From Ochotona curzoniae (Eukaryota > Chordata > Mammalia > Lagomorpha > Ochotonidae): DNA of 64,000 nt. This document shows positions 46,012 through 58,065 of this stretch, one piece after another. Made by a program: the position numbers and the translations under genes. The DNA lies in contig NW_024466004.1 of the NCBI RefSeq assembly GCF_017591425.1, positions 35,280,501 to 35,344,500 on the forward strand, given 5' to 3'. The notes under the pieces are model-generated. The model was given only the letters and a program-made list of their open reading frames with translations. It was not told the origin of the DNA and did not search any database. How positions within the stretch are numbered: the stretch's first letter is position 1; each line of letters begins with the position of its first letter.

Positions 46012-46352
46012 ATTTTATCTAGTTAAAATTTCTTTTTATGGAAAAGGCATATCTACACGGGGAAGATGAGACAGAAAAAAATATTTCGTTCTCTGGTTCA
46101 CTCCCCAAATGGCTGCAATAGCTAGAACTGAGCCTATTTGAAGTCATGAGACAGGAGCATTTTCTGGGTCTCCCACGTGGGTGCAGGGGTCCAAGCACTT
46201 GGGCCATCCTCTACTGCTTTCTCACGCCATTAGCAGGGAGCTGGATCATAAGTAGAGAGGCCAGGACTTGAACTGGTGCCCATATGGAATCCTGGTGTTT
46301 ACTGGCATAGGATAAGCCACTTGAGTCATCATGCCACCATTGCACTGGCTCT
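46012..46352 (-). mobile_element. Full-length CSINE (old)
   Basis: GTTCTCTGGTTCACTCCCC, TTCTGGGTCTCCCACGTGGG, TGGTGCCCATATGGAATCC and a head ending ATTGCACTGGCTC. Confidence 0.88.
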
Positions 46353-47299
46353 GCAAGAGTGAAATTTTAACAACTGGGGTCTTGCAAAAGAACTAACCAC
46401 TGATTTTTGTGTTTAGAAATATGTTTGTTCTAGGAAACACAGCTTGTACCTTCAACCCCCTAGGTTTTCCCTTTTCTATTAGCAAGAAACCCCAGCTGTG
46501 GGAAATAAATTTCCTGAGATGGTGAAGATCATAAATCACTTCACTATTATGGCAATTTCCAATAAAAAGGACTAAGGGGAACTGCTTCAAGACAGGGATA
46601 AAGAGAGTTCCAGCCTATGTGAAGTGCTTTCAAACACATTCCATCACAGCCCAGAGTGGTCGCCCCTTCAACCAGTTTTGAAGAAGGGCAGCAGGAAGCC
46701 CTCCTTTTCATGAGCAGAATACCTGGGAACAGACATGCCCAGCCAACCCTTTCACTCACGGGGAGTTATTCTAAATAAATGGGGAGGATTCCTCCCACAG
46801 TCCCTAATCCCTTAAGAAAACAACACAGTTCCTGTTGCTTTGGAAATGCCATATTAATAAAATTCTCACTGAACTCAAAGGGGCTGGCAAGCACTGATGC
46901 TTACCCTCTTTGGGTCTCCCCTGCTACCTATATCTCACCTGACATACATCTACATATCACTGTTTTATCAAAGTGGTGAAGTAGTTGCTTACCATTTCCT
47001 GATGTAGGGTAAATTCAAAATAAATAGTTTACCAAGTGTTTTTTATTTTTTTTTAATTTTTTGGTCTTTTAAATCTATAAAATGCAAAGAAATCATGGTC
47101 TTCATGCTACATTTTAAACAAATAATGTAGGTTACTATACATTTTCATTGAATCTCAATGCAAACTTTGCTACATATCCTAAATCTTGCCACTGGCATCT
47201 TTTTTTTCTCTAAAAAGCAAGTTGAAATTTTCTTATCTCAGCTACTATGGTTGTTTAACAAATAAACCCACAGATAACTACAGGAAACTGACTGTAAAG
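46353..47299. other. Unique stretch, no gene seen
   Basis: Nothing recognised; short frames only. Confidence 0.45.
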
Positions 47300-47700
47300 A
47301 AACCTCCCTTCCCCAATTTATTGATTCTCACTGCTATCTCACTGCATCAGCTCTTACTGCTCCTTGGAAACTGCTCTTCTAAAGCTCGCTCCTAACCTTC
47401 CCAAATCAATTCATTGAACAGAATTTAATCCCTACTCTACTTGGCTTCTTTCTTACACTCTTCTAACCTCACTGTTTTCATGTGACTCTTCCTGAACAAT
47501 TTCATCCACACCCTGGGCTTCACATCTTGGTACGATCTTTACAACTTTTTCAATCCAAGTTTCAGCTCTAACAGCCTCCTAAATATCTCTATTTCAATAT
47601 TCCAATAGATACCTCCTAACCAACACAGTCTAACCAAGTTTGGACATTTTTCAGTTTTCTCTCCTTATAAAACTGGTCTCATTGAGTTTACCACATGGAG
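47300..47700 (+). mobile_element. Possible L2 ORF2 remnant
   Basis: ACTCTACTTGGCTTCTTTCT, CTTCCTGAACAATTTCATCC, AGCCTCCTAAATATCTC and AATAGATACCTCCTAACC follow the order of the L2 reverse-transcriptase region downstream of its active site. Reading frames are broken and divergence is high. Confidence 0.45.
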
Positions 47701-48479
47701 TCTAATTAGGTGTCTCTCCGTTGGTGGAGTTAATATGGCTTCAAGTAGAGAAATAAATCCTATGGAGCTAGACACGATCCTGCAAGGGAAGCTTACTGAA
47801 GCCAAAGTGGTCTCCTAAATTAGTATCAGAAGCACAACTAAGAACCAATAGGTCGTGGATTCTGGAGCAGCAGAAGTATGACCAGATCCTAGGACCAAGA
47901 AAGTCCAAAATCCGAAGTCTGAGTGCCCAGAGAATGAGAGCATGACAAAAAATATGGGAAAATAGCTTGGAAGTAGCAAATGAATTGAGTTAGGCTATTA
48001 TATAAAAACTGTTTGGTGAGCTGGGAAGAGATAGTCAGTGCTTTAAAATACTTTATACTTTTGTTTACTTTGAGAAATAAAACCCTGCTATAGAAATGAA
48101 GAACTGACTAACATAGCTGAGGTCCCTGTTCTCAAACCAAATAAGTCATGCCTGTACCTGCATCTCATCCTAGTTTACTGTAAGATGCATGAAAGGGGTA
48201 ATAATTGTAGCCTCTAAGATGACATTGATATTCTGACTGCAGTTGTATCTTGTCATAAATTTCATTTTCAGTGCTTTCTCTCACCTCTAGCTGAGATTTT
48301 AGGTAAAGAATATTTCACTCAGCAGGTCCTTGCTATTTCTTATAATACTTCTTTGTATGAGAAGAAACCTAAAAGAAAAGGTTAAGTTGATACCCACTTG
48401 TAGGACTAGGACTGAAGTATTTCGTCTTCAATTCACTATTTATTTTTCTCAAATTTAAAATTTTTTTCTCATGTAAAAA
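47701..48479. other. Unique stretch, no gene seen
   Basis: Nothing recognised. Confidence 0.45.
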
Positions 48480-49055
48480 ATTTATATAAAGCAAAGAAAT
48501 TTCATGATACAGATTTAGGGACATAACAATCAATACATGCCACTCTACCCTCCTGCCTTCTGCCATTTTCTACTTCCTCTTCTTTCCTTCCATCATTCCT
48601 CCCTTCCTTCCTTCCTTCCTTCCTTCCTTCCTTCCTTCCTTCCTTCCTTCCTTCTTTTGTTTCTCTCTGTCTTTACTTCTTTCTCTGTCTCCCTAATTTT
48701 TATAATAGTATATTTGCACTTCACTTCACAATCACAGGTCTAACATTCCATTAACTAAAGAAGTCAACACTTAGTAGATTAAAAATAAACAAAACCAACC
48801 AATTGTTCCTCAGAAATATAGACAAAAGCTACAAACAATAATCAAATCTCAGGATGCCAATTTCAAAAAGATTATATTATTTTGTACTCTTAGTATTAGT
48901 TATCACAGATCAGGGAAAATGCATATTTGTCCTTTTGTGAATGCCTTATTTCATTAAACATAATGGTTGGGATTGGATCCATTTAGCTACAATGGACAAG
49001 ATTTCATTCTCTTTAAAGGCTGAATAATATTCCATAGTGTTACATGTCAGTTTTT
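48480..49055 (-). mobile_element. Old L1 3' region containing a microsatellite
   Basis: TGCATATTTGTCCTTTTGTG, TTATTTCATTAAACATAATGG, GGATCCATTTAGCTACAATG, AGATTTCATTCTCTTTAAAG and GCTGAATAATATTCCATAG are in the order of the reverse complement of L1M 3' ends. Confidence 0.75.
48601..48654 (+). repeat. (CCTT)~13 microsatellite
   Basis: A clean run of CCTT units, then CTTTTGTTTCTC. A poly-pyrimidine context extends on both sides (48575-48700). Confidence 0.97.
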
Positions 49056-49208
49056 AAAAGTTTTTAATTGCAAATCAAAAATGCTTAGCACCAAAGCAAA
49101 GAACTCAAAACAGGTGATAAACTTTTTTGCTTGTTTTGCCTTGTGAGTCTTAATACATGATCCATGTTGTTATGAAGTTCTGTGGTTTGAATGTTACATC
49201 TCTCCAAA

Positions 49209-49733
49209 GAGTCAGATTTACAGAGAGAAGGAGGAACAGAGAGAAAGACCTTCCATCTGCTGGTTCACTCCCTAAGAGGCCATAATTGCCAGAGCTGAGC
49301 CAATCCAAAGCCAGGAACCATGAGCCATGAGCGTCTTCCAGTTTTCCACGTGAGTTTAGGGTCCCAAAGCTTTGGGCAATCCTCTGTTACTTTCCCAAGT
49401 CACAAGCAGGGAGCTAGATGGGAAGTGGAGCAGCTAACACAAACTGAGCCCATATGGAATCCAGGCACATGTAAAGCAAAGATTTATTTATTTTTTAAAT
49501 AAATCTTTTTAAATTTTATTTTTGATGATGTTTATATAGTTGATCAAGGTGGGAAGGACTGAGGGTTAGGGAAAAGTGGGTATGATCATTGTTTCCAAAT
49601 TTTCTATTTCTTCTTTCTTGGGGAAGACATAAGGGGAGGAGCCACAGCCAGTCTCATAACCACCCCAGCACATGGGGATGGGGAATGGCAAGCAAGGCAA
49701 GGATTTAGTCATTGAGCCATTGTGCTGGGCTCC
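49209..49733 (-). mobile_element. CSINE inside the LTR, itself interrupted
   Basis: Body at 49209-49486 (GACCTTCCATCTGCTGGTTC, CCATATGGAATCCAGGCAC) and head end at 49708-49733 (GTCATTGAGCCATTGTGCTG). The A-tail region is absent at the left edge, so a deletion accompanied or followed this insertion. Confidence 0.88.
49487..49693 (-). mobile_element. 5'-truncated copy of the composite's 3' domain
   Basis: Flanked by AAAGCAAAGATTTA (49473-49486) and AAGGCAAGGATTTA (49694-49707), a 14-base duplication of CSINE sequence. On the minus strand it begins at a G/C-rich point, runs through CTCCTCCCCTTATGTC and ends A-rich (AAAATAAAATTTAAAAAG). Its sequence matches 25822-26040. This is the signature of LINE-driven insertion. 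Confidence 0.75.
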
Positions 49734-50029
49734 AGAAGTGGTTTTTTTTTTTTGACAGGTGATTAGAGTATTAAGCGTACATCCTTTTGATTGAGATTAG
49801 TGTCCCTGTTGAAGAAATCTTGGAGAATTACCTTGCTGCTTCCACTACGTGAGGACAGGGAGAACATGTCATTTATGAAACAGTTAATGGGCCTCGACTA
49901 GACAATGAATTCGATAGTATCTTAATCTTGGGCTTCTCAGTTTTTGAAATTGCAACAAACAAGTTTCTGTTATTTATAAGCCATTTAGCTTATGGTATTT
50001 TGTTGTAGCAGCCGGAATGGACTAAACCA

Positions 50030-51089
50030 GGAGATGTATTTTTTTGGCTATTCAATTTGTTTTAGAATACGATGGCTGTGACTCTTGAATATATTATTTG
50101 CAAAGTGGTAGTTTAACAAAACATAACAAAAAGCAAACATTAAATGAAGCACCAGTTTAAAAAATCAAATTACAAATTGAGTACAAACTAATTACCAGTA
50201 TTTTCCCTGATGAATGCTTGGGGAAGTAAACGTGGTCTCACTCTTGAATTGCATTTCATAAATTACAATAATTTATGGTCTACAATGTGCTTGGGTAGGC
50301 AGTGATCTTCAGAGGTACTGGCCATTACCCTGCCTGGCTTGCTGAAAATCGAAGCGTGGGATGAGTCTATGTAATGAACAATTCTAACTGGATTTTATTA
50401 TTGGTTTTAGAGGAAAACTGAGCTGCTAAAAATGCTGAAAGTTAAATTATATTTCTCTTATATGTAAAATATATGTTACAACTATTTCTTTTTTAAAAAA
50501 TATAAGCATAGAGTAATGTTATAGAATCTGCACAAAGTATAAACAACAAAATAAATCACATCATCTAATATAGAAAATATTATAATTTTATGTTTGCTTA
50601 GTCTCTCAATGTCTTTTTGCTTGCATGCATTTTTACATGAGAACATACAGCTTCATTGAGTAGATACATCAAAGCTTCTTAAATTGTTGCTTGTTCTGCA
50701 TTTAAATTCCTTCTGATTTCTATTATAAGCATTGTGGGAATTTTTTAATGTATGGTGGATAAAATGCATAATTTCATGAATTTTCCCTCTAGGAAAAGGT
50801 ATCATCCTTAAATACCTTATACAAATGTAAGCACAAATTCACTTATAGCAATTTTTTGCTGCATAAATTGATCCCCTCTTCTCTGCTGGGTAGTTAAATA
50901 CATGTTGCCACCACTGAGTATCATTAAAACCTGAAATGGCTCTACTCCAAGAGACCTGGGGTCCCTTGTGTTAAGTGCTGCACATAAAAAAAGCAAACAC
51001 CTGCAACTGTAATATAATATATCCCCCATTTTACCCCTCTAATTGCTTGATTAAAGGGCATATCAGATTTCTGAAAGCCAAATGTTTAC
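50030..51089. other. Unique stretch, no gene seen
   Basis: AT-rich; nothing recognised. Confidence 0.45.
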
Positions 51090-51500
51090 CTCAGCATGGC
51101 TTAGTGGTGATGAGCCTGAGTTTTGAAGTCAAGCAGACCCATGTTCAAGCTCTCACTTTGCTTCTTCCTGCTGTGGACTGAGTGGCTGCTTTGTTCAAAT
51201 TCAAGCTCATATTTACATTAGAATTCAAATGAATAACACTCCTCTGAATTAGAACCTAGCCTGACTGAGTGTAAGGAGTCACTCACCTCTGAGGAAAGCA
51301 CTCCTAAAATTGTAGAAGACAGCTACTCAGGCTGAGGGTAATTTCATGTCTAATCTTCAGCTTCCAAATTTAAAATGCTAGAGTGTTAATAGTACCTAAT
51401 TTATGAGGCTGCTCTGAGAATTACAGGGAAGTGCACTGTAGTAAAGCACTTACAGCAAAGCATACAACTATAGTAAAACTTCAACACGTGTTAGCTCTTA
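51090..51500 (+). mobile_element. MIR split by ~170 bp of unknown DNA
   Basis: Head part: GCATGGCTTAGTGGTGATGA, TTTTGAAGTCAAGCAGACCC, CTCACTTTGCTTCTTCC (to about 51182). Tail part from about 51353: AAAATGCTAGAGTGTTAATAG, TACCTAATTTATGAGGCTGC, AAGTGCACTGTAGTAAAGCA and GTTAGCTCTTATTT. The DNA between them is not MIR. Confidence 0.75.
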
Positions 51501-52830
51501 TTTTAATTTTTCCAAAAATACACTTTTCAAAAGGAGAACTTAGATTAAAATCTTCTGCAGTCTTTTCCATCATATGGTGGTTTCTGTTCTTAGTTACTAC
51601 ATCAGTCTAATTGATTCAGAGTGGAAGAACAGCCTGGAAATACATAGGATAACCGCATGTCCGTATTCTCCATCCATGAGCCTGAAGGCTGATCTAATTT
51701 TATCTTGAAGCAAAGTCACAATTTATTTCTGTACAGTCTTTCGTAATTCAAAGACTTCAGAAATCGTTTATTGAGATCTTTGTTATCTGGAATGGAATTC
51801 GTGGAGTCCACAACTAAAGCTAGGGCTCTATCCAGGTAATAGTTTTAGGATAAGAGATTTGATAGAATTGGGAACTTATAGGGCTTGTCAAGTTGAGGAG
51901 GCCTTGAGAGAAGTCAGAAAGGTGGCAGTGTTCAAGAATGTTGAGAAAAGTAGACAGTGAGTACAGTCACAGAGTATGTGGAAAAATCACCCTTAAATCT
52001 AACAATTTCCCTCATTGCCTTTTGTGTATTAATTCTTGGGTGTAAAGAATCTGAACATGAGAAATGCCATCAGTGCTTTTATGGGGTTTCTCTGCTTTAA
52101 TTTGCATCTTGAGCATGAGATGGTGGTCGATTGAATCAGAGTGAAGCGTATTGCAACAATACAGAAGTAAGGTTATATTCAATCAGAGATCTGGGTACCA
52201 AAGCAAATATTTTCTAAAGCAGTTATAGGCATTTGGGATTATCTGGCCTAATCCTTCTCGTTCCTGAAGGCCAGGATGTAAGACTCCTTATGAGGTCATC
52301 CAACCTGTCTTCCCTTACTGCTTCTTACATTTAACACCTTGGGAACCGGGGAAAGATAAAATCATTTGATGACTTAATTGAGGAGATGAGATGGTGATGG
52401 AAGCATGAAAAGGAGATGTTGGATTGGATCTATGCCGAGTTCTCTCATGGAACCTGTCAGTAATTGGCTTTTGGAATGTAAATTCAAAGAATATTCAAGA
52501 AGAGGATAAGGAACTGTGAAGCGAACAACATGCTACAAATTAAGATATTTTGGACCTGAACTCTTTTCTGCAGGATGACAGTTTAATCATGCTGACTCCT
52601 CAGCATATGATATAGTTTTGTCAGATAGATTTTAGACATAATTTACTTTAGGCACTCTATTGCAGTTTTGAAAGAGAAGAGAGCCAGCCTGACAGCTTGA
52701 ACTCAATTTGTCCTTAACACTGTCAAAATGTTCTTGTCTCAGGTGAGAAGTTTCAATAACCACACACAAAATTCTTTATAAATTGCTTCTGTTTTAGATG
52801 CTGGATAGTTACTATATGTAGCATCTACCC
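51501..52830. other. 1.3 kb stretch, no gene seen
   Basis: No exon or named repeat. GGATAAGAGATTTGATAG to GAGAAGTCAGAAAGGTGG has the purine-rich style seen at 30 kb. Confidence 0.45.
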
Positions 52831-52930
52831 AACTATCTATCTATCTGTCTATCTATCTGGATAGACACTTCATATATTAGATATATATACACTATATATA
52901 TTATATTCTAGTGTATATATATAGATACTT
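52831..52930 (+). repeat. CTAT/TA simple-sequence tract
   Basis: CTATCTATCTATCTGTCTAT followed by irregular ATATATATACAC and GTATATATATAG steps. Confidence 0.9.
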
Positions 52931-53065
52931 TACCATATTTCCTTTTATATTTAAGCGTATATGACATGACATATGTCACATTCCTAGAAGGCCAGCTATA
53001 AATCAATTTGTTTTGTTATACTAACATTGTTTCATTTAAGAAACGTGTCAACTAAACTGATAATT

Positions 53066-53425
53066 TAGAGTAAAATCGGGCCCGGCAGCATGGCCTAGCG
53101 GCTAAAGTCCCCGCTCGCCTTGGACGTGCCAGGATTCCATATGGGCATTGGTTCTAATCCCAGCAGCTCCACTTCCCATCCAGCTCCCTGCTTGTGGTCT
53201 GGGAAAGCAGTCGAGGACAGCCCAAAGCCTTGGGACCCTGCACCCCTGTGGGAGACCCAGAAGAAGTTCCTGGATCCTGGCTTCGGATGGGCATAGCATC
53301 GGCCATTGCGCTCACTTGGGGAGTGAATCATCGGATGGAAGATCTTCCTCTCTGTCTCTCCTCTTCTCTGTATATCTGACTTTCCAATAAATAAATAAAT
53401 CTTAAAAAAAATATAGACTAAAATC
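53066..53425 (+). mobile_element. Young full-length CSINE with target duplication
   Basis: TAGAGTAAAATC (53066-53077) and TAGACTAAAATC (53414-53425) flank it. The head is GGGCCCGGCAGCATGGCC, the A box TGGCCTAGCGG at 53091-53101 and the B box GGTTCTAATCC at 53150-53160. The tail is AATAAATAAATAAATCTT. Confidence 0.97.
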
Positions 53426-53542
53426 ATTAGTTATGGCTCCCAAAGTCATTTCCATTGTAAATTGGATCATTTCCTGGGAAAAATAAAAGCCTATACACGC
53501 TATTGAAATACTAATATAAAATACTCAACTCTCTCATGGCAT

Positions 53543-53872
53543 TAAAAAAACCGATTTATTTATTTGAAAAAGAAAGTTACAAAGAGAGATGGGGAGAGAC
53601 TGAGAGGGAGAACGATCTTTCAACCATTGGCTCACCCCTCAAAAGGCAGCATCCGGGTCTGGGTCAGTCAGAAGCCACAAGTCAGGAGTGTCTTCCATGT
53701 TTCCTACATTGGTGCAAAGACCCAAGCACAAAGTCCATTTTCTGCTGCTTTCCCAAGAACATTAGCAGGGAGCTGGATAGGAAGTACAGCATCAGGAATT
53801 CAAGCCAGATTCTATATGGGATGCTGGCACTGCAGGTAGCAACTTTACTAAAGACGCTGCAGTGCCACCCTC
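53543..53872 (-). mobile_element. Full-length CSINE (old)
   Basis: TTTATTTATTTGAAAAAG tail, CTTTCAACCATTGGCTCACC, AAAGACCCAAGCACAAAGTC, AGGGAGCTGGATAGGAAGTA and a decayed head. Tail-to-tail with the young plus-strand copy 120 bp to the left. Confidence 0.87.
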
Positions 53873-54963
53873 TATGGTGATCCTTATTAGTATACAATTG
53901 AAAAGTTGTTGCTTCTCCGTCAAGGAGAATTCACATTTCCATGCAATGGTGGAGAGATGATTAGTGTAAAAAAAAAAAAGCTGTATTACAGACAGCAGCT
54001 GAGAAGTTGTACATTCCAGAAGAGGAGAAGGTAAATGGACAGTGGCTGGAGATCCGGAGACCCTGCAGCCTACAGAGAGCCAATTCTAGTCTCAGGTAGC
54101 TAGGGAAGTTCGACATTGCTTAAGTTAAGGATTGGTCTTTTAGAGAAACTTGCTCCACGGAGCTTACAGCAAGTTGGGAAAAGGAGAGGTTTGCCTACGT
54201 AAGGACAGAAAATTGGACTTGATCTCAAAAAGATTGTATGTAACTTTCCCGGAAATATCTGCCTGGGACCCTGTGGAATTTATTTATCTAAGGCCTCAAT
54301 TTCATCCACCTGTCCACTTACTGGCTATGTTTATTGAAATGCACAGGCTAAAGTAGTTACCACCTTCAGCTTTGCGTAATTTCAGGTTCTAAGACTGTCA
54401 TAAATGCACTGGAGTCTCTGAGTCTCAAAACCACATTTTCACAAGAAAGAAGATAAGCTTGGATTAGGATTCTATTGGGCTGACACTTGAGGTTGTTGCC
54501 CATTTTGTTGGGATTATGGAGGCAGATTTTTCAAGAAGGAGTACGTGGGTAGGAAAAATGATTAGCAGAGTAAATGATTTAAGAAACACCACGGCAATTC
54601 TTTAGCAGTTTTTTCCTCCACTACTTGTTATTTTACTTTAATTATAGTTTCAGTTTCTGGAAACAAACCTGAAAGAGGCAACAATCACTCACAAAAAAAT
54701 CAGATTAGTTAATCAATAGCTTATCTAGCCAATAACCAATAGCATGTCAAATCTTCAAAAAGAAAATGTCAAGGACACATAAAATGTGATTGTAATTAAT
54801 AAGAAGCGAAAATGTGACAGATGGAGGATGTGAGCAACAGGGGTCAGTGGGCACCACCAGCCTGACCTGTTTCAGCTCATCCATAGACCCAAACTTCTCA
54901 CCTTCTGCCTTTGCACAGTATATACTCACTGCGTTCTTTTTCTTACTATTCTCTTCAGTCCTA
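53873..54963. other. Unique stretch, no gene seen
   Basis: Nothing recognised; an 11-base A run at 53969-53979. Confidence 0.45.
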
Positions 54964-55352
54964 TTGTGGGTTGACTTGTATCCTCAACCAAACCCTGGCC
55001 CTGTGAATGCGACTGTATGTGGGAATTGGTATTTTCAGACATGATGAAGTTAATATGAGGTCATTGAGATTTAGCAATGACCCTAAATTCAATGATTCGC
55101 ATCTTCGAAGAGGAAGAAGATATGGAGAAACTCCAGGGAAGGAGTCCTGGTGACCAGAAGCCAAAGTACCTCCAAGATTCTCAGCAGCCATCAGAGCCAG
55201 GAGGGGCATGAAAGGCAACTGTTGACCTCAAGTGAAGGACGGCTCTGCTGACCTCCTGACTTCAGACTTCAGATCTCCAAAGAGAAATTTACATAATCTT
55301 AATCCATGCAGTTTGTGGTACTTTATTGTGGCAACCAGAGGAAACAAAGACA
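54964..55352 (+). mobile_element. MaLR LTR (MLT1-like), nearly complete
   Basis: Starts TTGTGGGTTGACTTGTATCC and continues with GTGAATGCGACTGTATGTGG, TAATATGAGGTCATTGAGAT, CCCTAAATTCAATGATTCG, GACCAGAAGCCAAAGTACC, GACCTCCTGACTTCAGACTT, TGCAGTTTGTGGTACTTTAT and ends GGCAACCAGAGGAAACAAAG. This is the MLT1 order from start to end. Confidence 0.85.
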
Positions 55353-56499
55353 GGTGCTGTGCTCAGGTGTAGCCACCCCCAGCTTTGCTTTCCAGATGGT
55401 GCCCTTTTTCTGTATCCATCATACCATCCTCTAGCTGCTATAATAGAGATGGCACTGTTCCATACTTGTCCTACTTTTCTGCATCTGGAATAGAAAGATT
55501 TCTGAAGTGCCAGAAATAGTTTATATTTTTATAGCTCCAGTTCTTAGCATATAGTTGGAAACTCAGCCAATACTTATTAAAATGAGATGAAGACTATTTC
55601 TTTATGTGTTAAATTTATAATGCTGTTGTATAAAAATATTTACATTTCAAGATTTTAAGGCATGCAGGTATGGAACATATTAAACTCAATGGTTGAATTT
55701 CAGCACACACATTAGACTATGTTACAGAGAGAAATCAGGAAGTCAGGTCATTAAATAAGCGTGGGTCCCAGTGCATATTTGGTTGTCCCCCAACCCTAGT
55801 CAAAATAAGAAAAATGTTTTTTTAATTTAAAAGCCTACTTTTTTAAGGGAAAGAAAGAGGCCTCAGGTTGTTTTAGGAATGTAACTCTCCACAGAGTCTC
55901 TTTCCAGTCAAATAAAGTAATTGTAATTCATGAATTCAGTAATGTAGTACAAATGCAGATGAAGATAAATAGCACTGAGCCATTTGAGGCAGGCGGATTC
56001 ACAGGGGAAATTAGAAGTGGTCCTCAGGAGGGTTAACAGGAAGTGCACTAATCCTAATTTTCAGACAGGATAAATGGAGTCCTCTGCTTCCTGCTCAACT
56101 CACTCTCAGATTAGCCGGATTCCCTATAGCGAGTGGGATAGCGGTTTCATTTATCACTCATTTCAAGTTCATGGTATGTCTGCTATAAATTTCGCCCTTG
56201 CTTTTATTTTTCTAAGTGAATAAATAGTTAAATGATTTCTGTATTATATATGGATACACTCAACATGCAGCATGGATAGTCACTATGTAATGCTAGATTT
56301 TCCTTCCAGTAAGAGGCAGAAATTGTTTGCTGGCTCAGGGCTTGCTAGATAGACAGTCTCATCAACACATTATTTGACATAAATATATATTCTGCTATGT
56401 GTGACGTGATTGTACTCAGAAGGGCAGAAACTATTTTAATATATTTTTTGTTTTAATATTTCAAGGTGTTTTGCCTTATGAAATAAGATTAATGTCAGG
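55353..56499. other. Unique stretch, no gene seen
   Basis: Nothing firmly recognised. 56090-56210 (AGATTAGCCGGATTCCCTAT, AGCGAGTGGGATAGCGG) has more CpG than its surroundings. Confidence 0.45.
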
Positions 56500-56670
56500 A
56501 TGCACTTAAATAGCAGAATGATAGGCTTAAGACTGTTTTTAAGGGACTATGCTATTGTAATAATACGGGGAATCAGTGTGGAGAGGGGTCTTCAGGAAGG
56601 GAGGGGAAGAGAAATCTCAGAGCCTATGGAACTATCCTATAAAATCAATAAATTAATTAAAAACAAAACA
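56500..56670 (+). mobile_element. L1 3' end (lagomorph type)
   Basis: GGGACTATGCTATTGTAATA, a G-rich block (GGAAGGGAGGGGAAGAG), CAGAGCCTATGGAACTATCC and an A-rich tail. Closest in layout to the 11.5-kb copy. Confidence 0.75.
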
Positions 56671-57917
56671 AAAAAAGATTAGAGTTATTGTCTCTGGAAA
56701 TTACTCTTCCATGTTATATGTTATACTCATGTGATCGGGTTTCTGTTACCTGTTTCTCATATCTAGCTTTATGACACACACAGGGTGTGGTAAACATTGG
56801 GCTGCTTTCCCAACTGTTACTCCGTTTTTTATGATCATCCTAATCCGTATCAAATATTAGTTTAGAAGTGAATGTGTAAAAAAAAAAAAAAGAAAAGAAA
56901 GAAATGAATGTGTAATCTGATTCTAGCCATGTCCTGGCAGCTAGCAGAGATCCACAGAAAAGCATCACTTTTGTTCTGCTTCTGAACTTTGTGTGATCTG
57001 ACTGTGAAGCACTTAACTACTACAACTACCTTGCCATTTGAAGAAGAAAACCTCCCCAAGATGGCACAGCAGAGAAATAGAAGAGCTCAGGTCCTTCACG
57101 ACATCTTCAAATCAATGAACCAGTTTGGGAGCCTCTTCTTTTTGTAGACTTACTATTAACACTAAGTAATAGGTTCCCTTATCATTTAGGCCATAGTTAG
57201 TGTTGCTTTCATCTGTAGAAATTCAAGCCTCTATATTTTGCTTAAATTCTGCTTCTGACACGGTGACTTAATGATTAATCTGCAAATCAAGTAATAGCGA
57301 GTCATTCCCTGTAGTGAACTGATTTTATTTTCCTAAACTTATCACGTTTCATCCACACAGTTTGAGGAGTTGACCTCTGTCTCTGCCTCTACAGGGTTCT
57401 GTGGCCCAGGATTGAGGTTACCATTGCAGCCTGGTTGTAGTGACTGATCTGGCTTAAAGGTGGCCTCATACTTCAAGGTACAGCAATGAACAGCACCACC
57501 AGGAACCTTATTTTTTGTTGGCAAAGAGTGGTCTTTTTTTGCACAAGTAGCTCAAATGGGAGGCTACAATACATGAGCTTCCAATGACCATTTTTCACTG
57601 CATGAATGAGAATGGAGCCCAGTACTTTCCAGAGGAAAACAGCAGAGAATGTCCAAGAAAGACAGAGAAAATATGCAAAGATAACTCTGAAGTTCCAAGT
57701 CTGTCAGAAGACCAGGTTCTACTTATGGACCCTTCCAGTGACACTACCCAGAAGGTCTCTTTGACTTACATCAGCTATTGTGGGTATTTTACCCTAAACC
57801 AAAGAATCTTATTTAATACAGAATTATATCAATGATTAAACCCCCGGAACACCAGTTATATTGTAGGCAATTTGATGCATGCCTTTGGCTTTGCAATGAC
57901 TCTGGAATGTAGTCAGT
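56671..57917. other. 1.2 kb stretch; one odd minus-strand frame
   Basis: A 60-codon minus frame at 57342-57524 ends in a stop, then AAAATAAAATCAG follows within 20 bases. I do not recognise the product, and no A tail or target duplication is visible. An A/AG run is at 56878-56903. Confidence 0.4.
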
Positions 57918-58065
57918 GTATATTTCACGTATGACAAAACAGAATTGCAGAAGGTCGAGTGATATGCCCAGGACATACACTGCTGACAGCAAGGTGGAGA
58001 AACAAGTCGGGTTGTCAGGCTCCCAAGGCAGTGTCCTTTCTCTACATCACACCTTTTGCACTGGC
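57918..58065 (-). mobile_element. MIR fragment
   Basis: ATGACAAAACAGAATTGCAG, AGTGATATGCCCAGGACATA, CACTGCTGACAGCAAGGTGG and GTCAGGCTCCCAAGGCAGTG follow the reverse-complement MIR order. Confidence 0.75.

Larger units (their letters stand above)
49181..50029 (+). mobile_element. MaLR LTR (MST/MLT1-like), split by nested insertions
   Basis: The left part is TGTGGTTTGAATGTTACATC to TCTCCAAA (49181-49208), the classic start of MST-type LTRs. The right part (49734-50029) gives AGGTGATTAGAGTATTAAGC, TCTGTTATTTATAAGCCATT and ATTTTGTTGTAGCAGCCGG with AATGGACTAAACCA, the classic end. A CSINE fills the gap. About 30 bases of LTR at the junction are missing. Confidence 0.8.
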
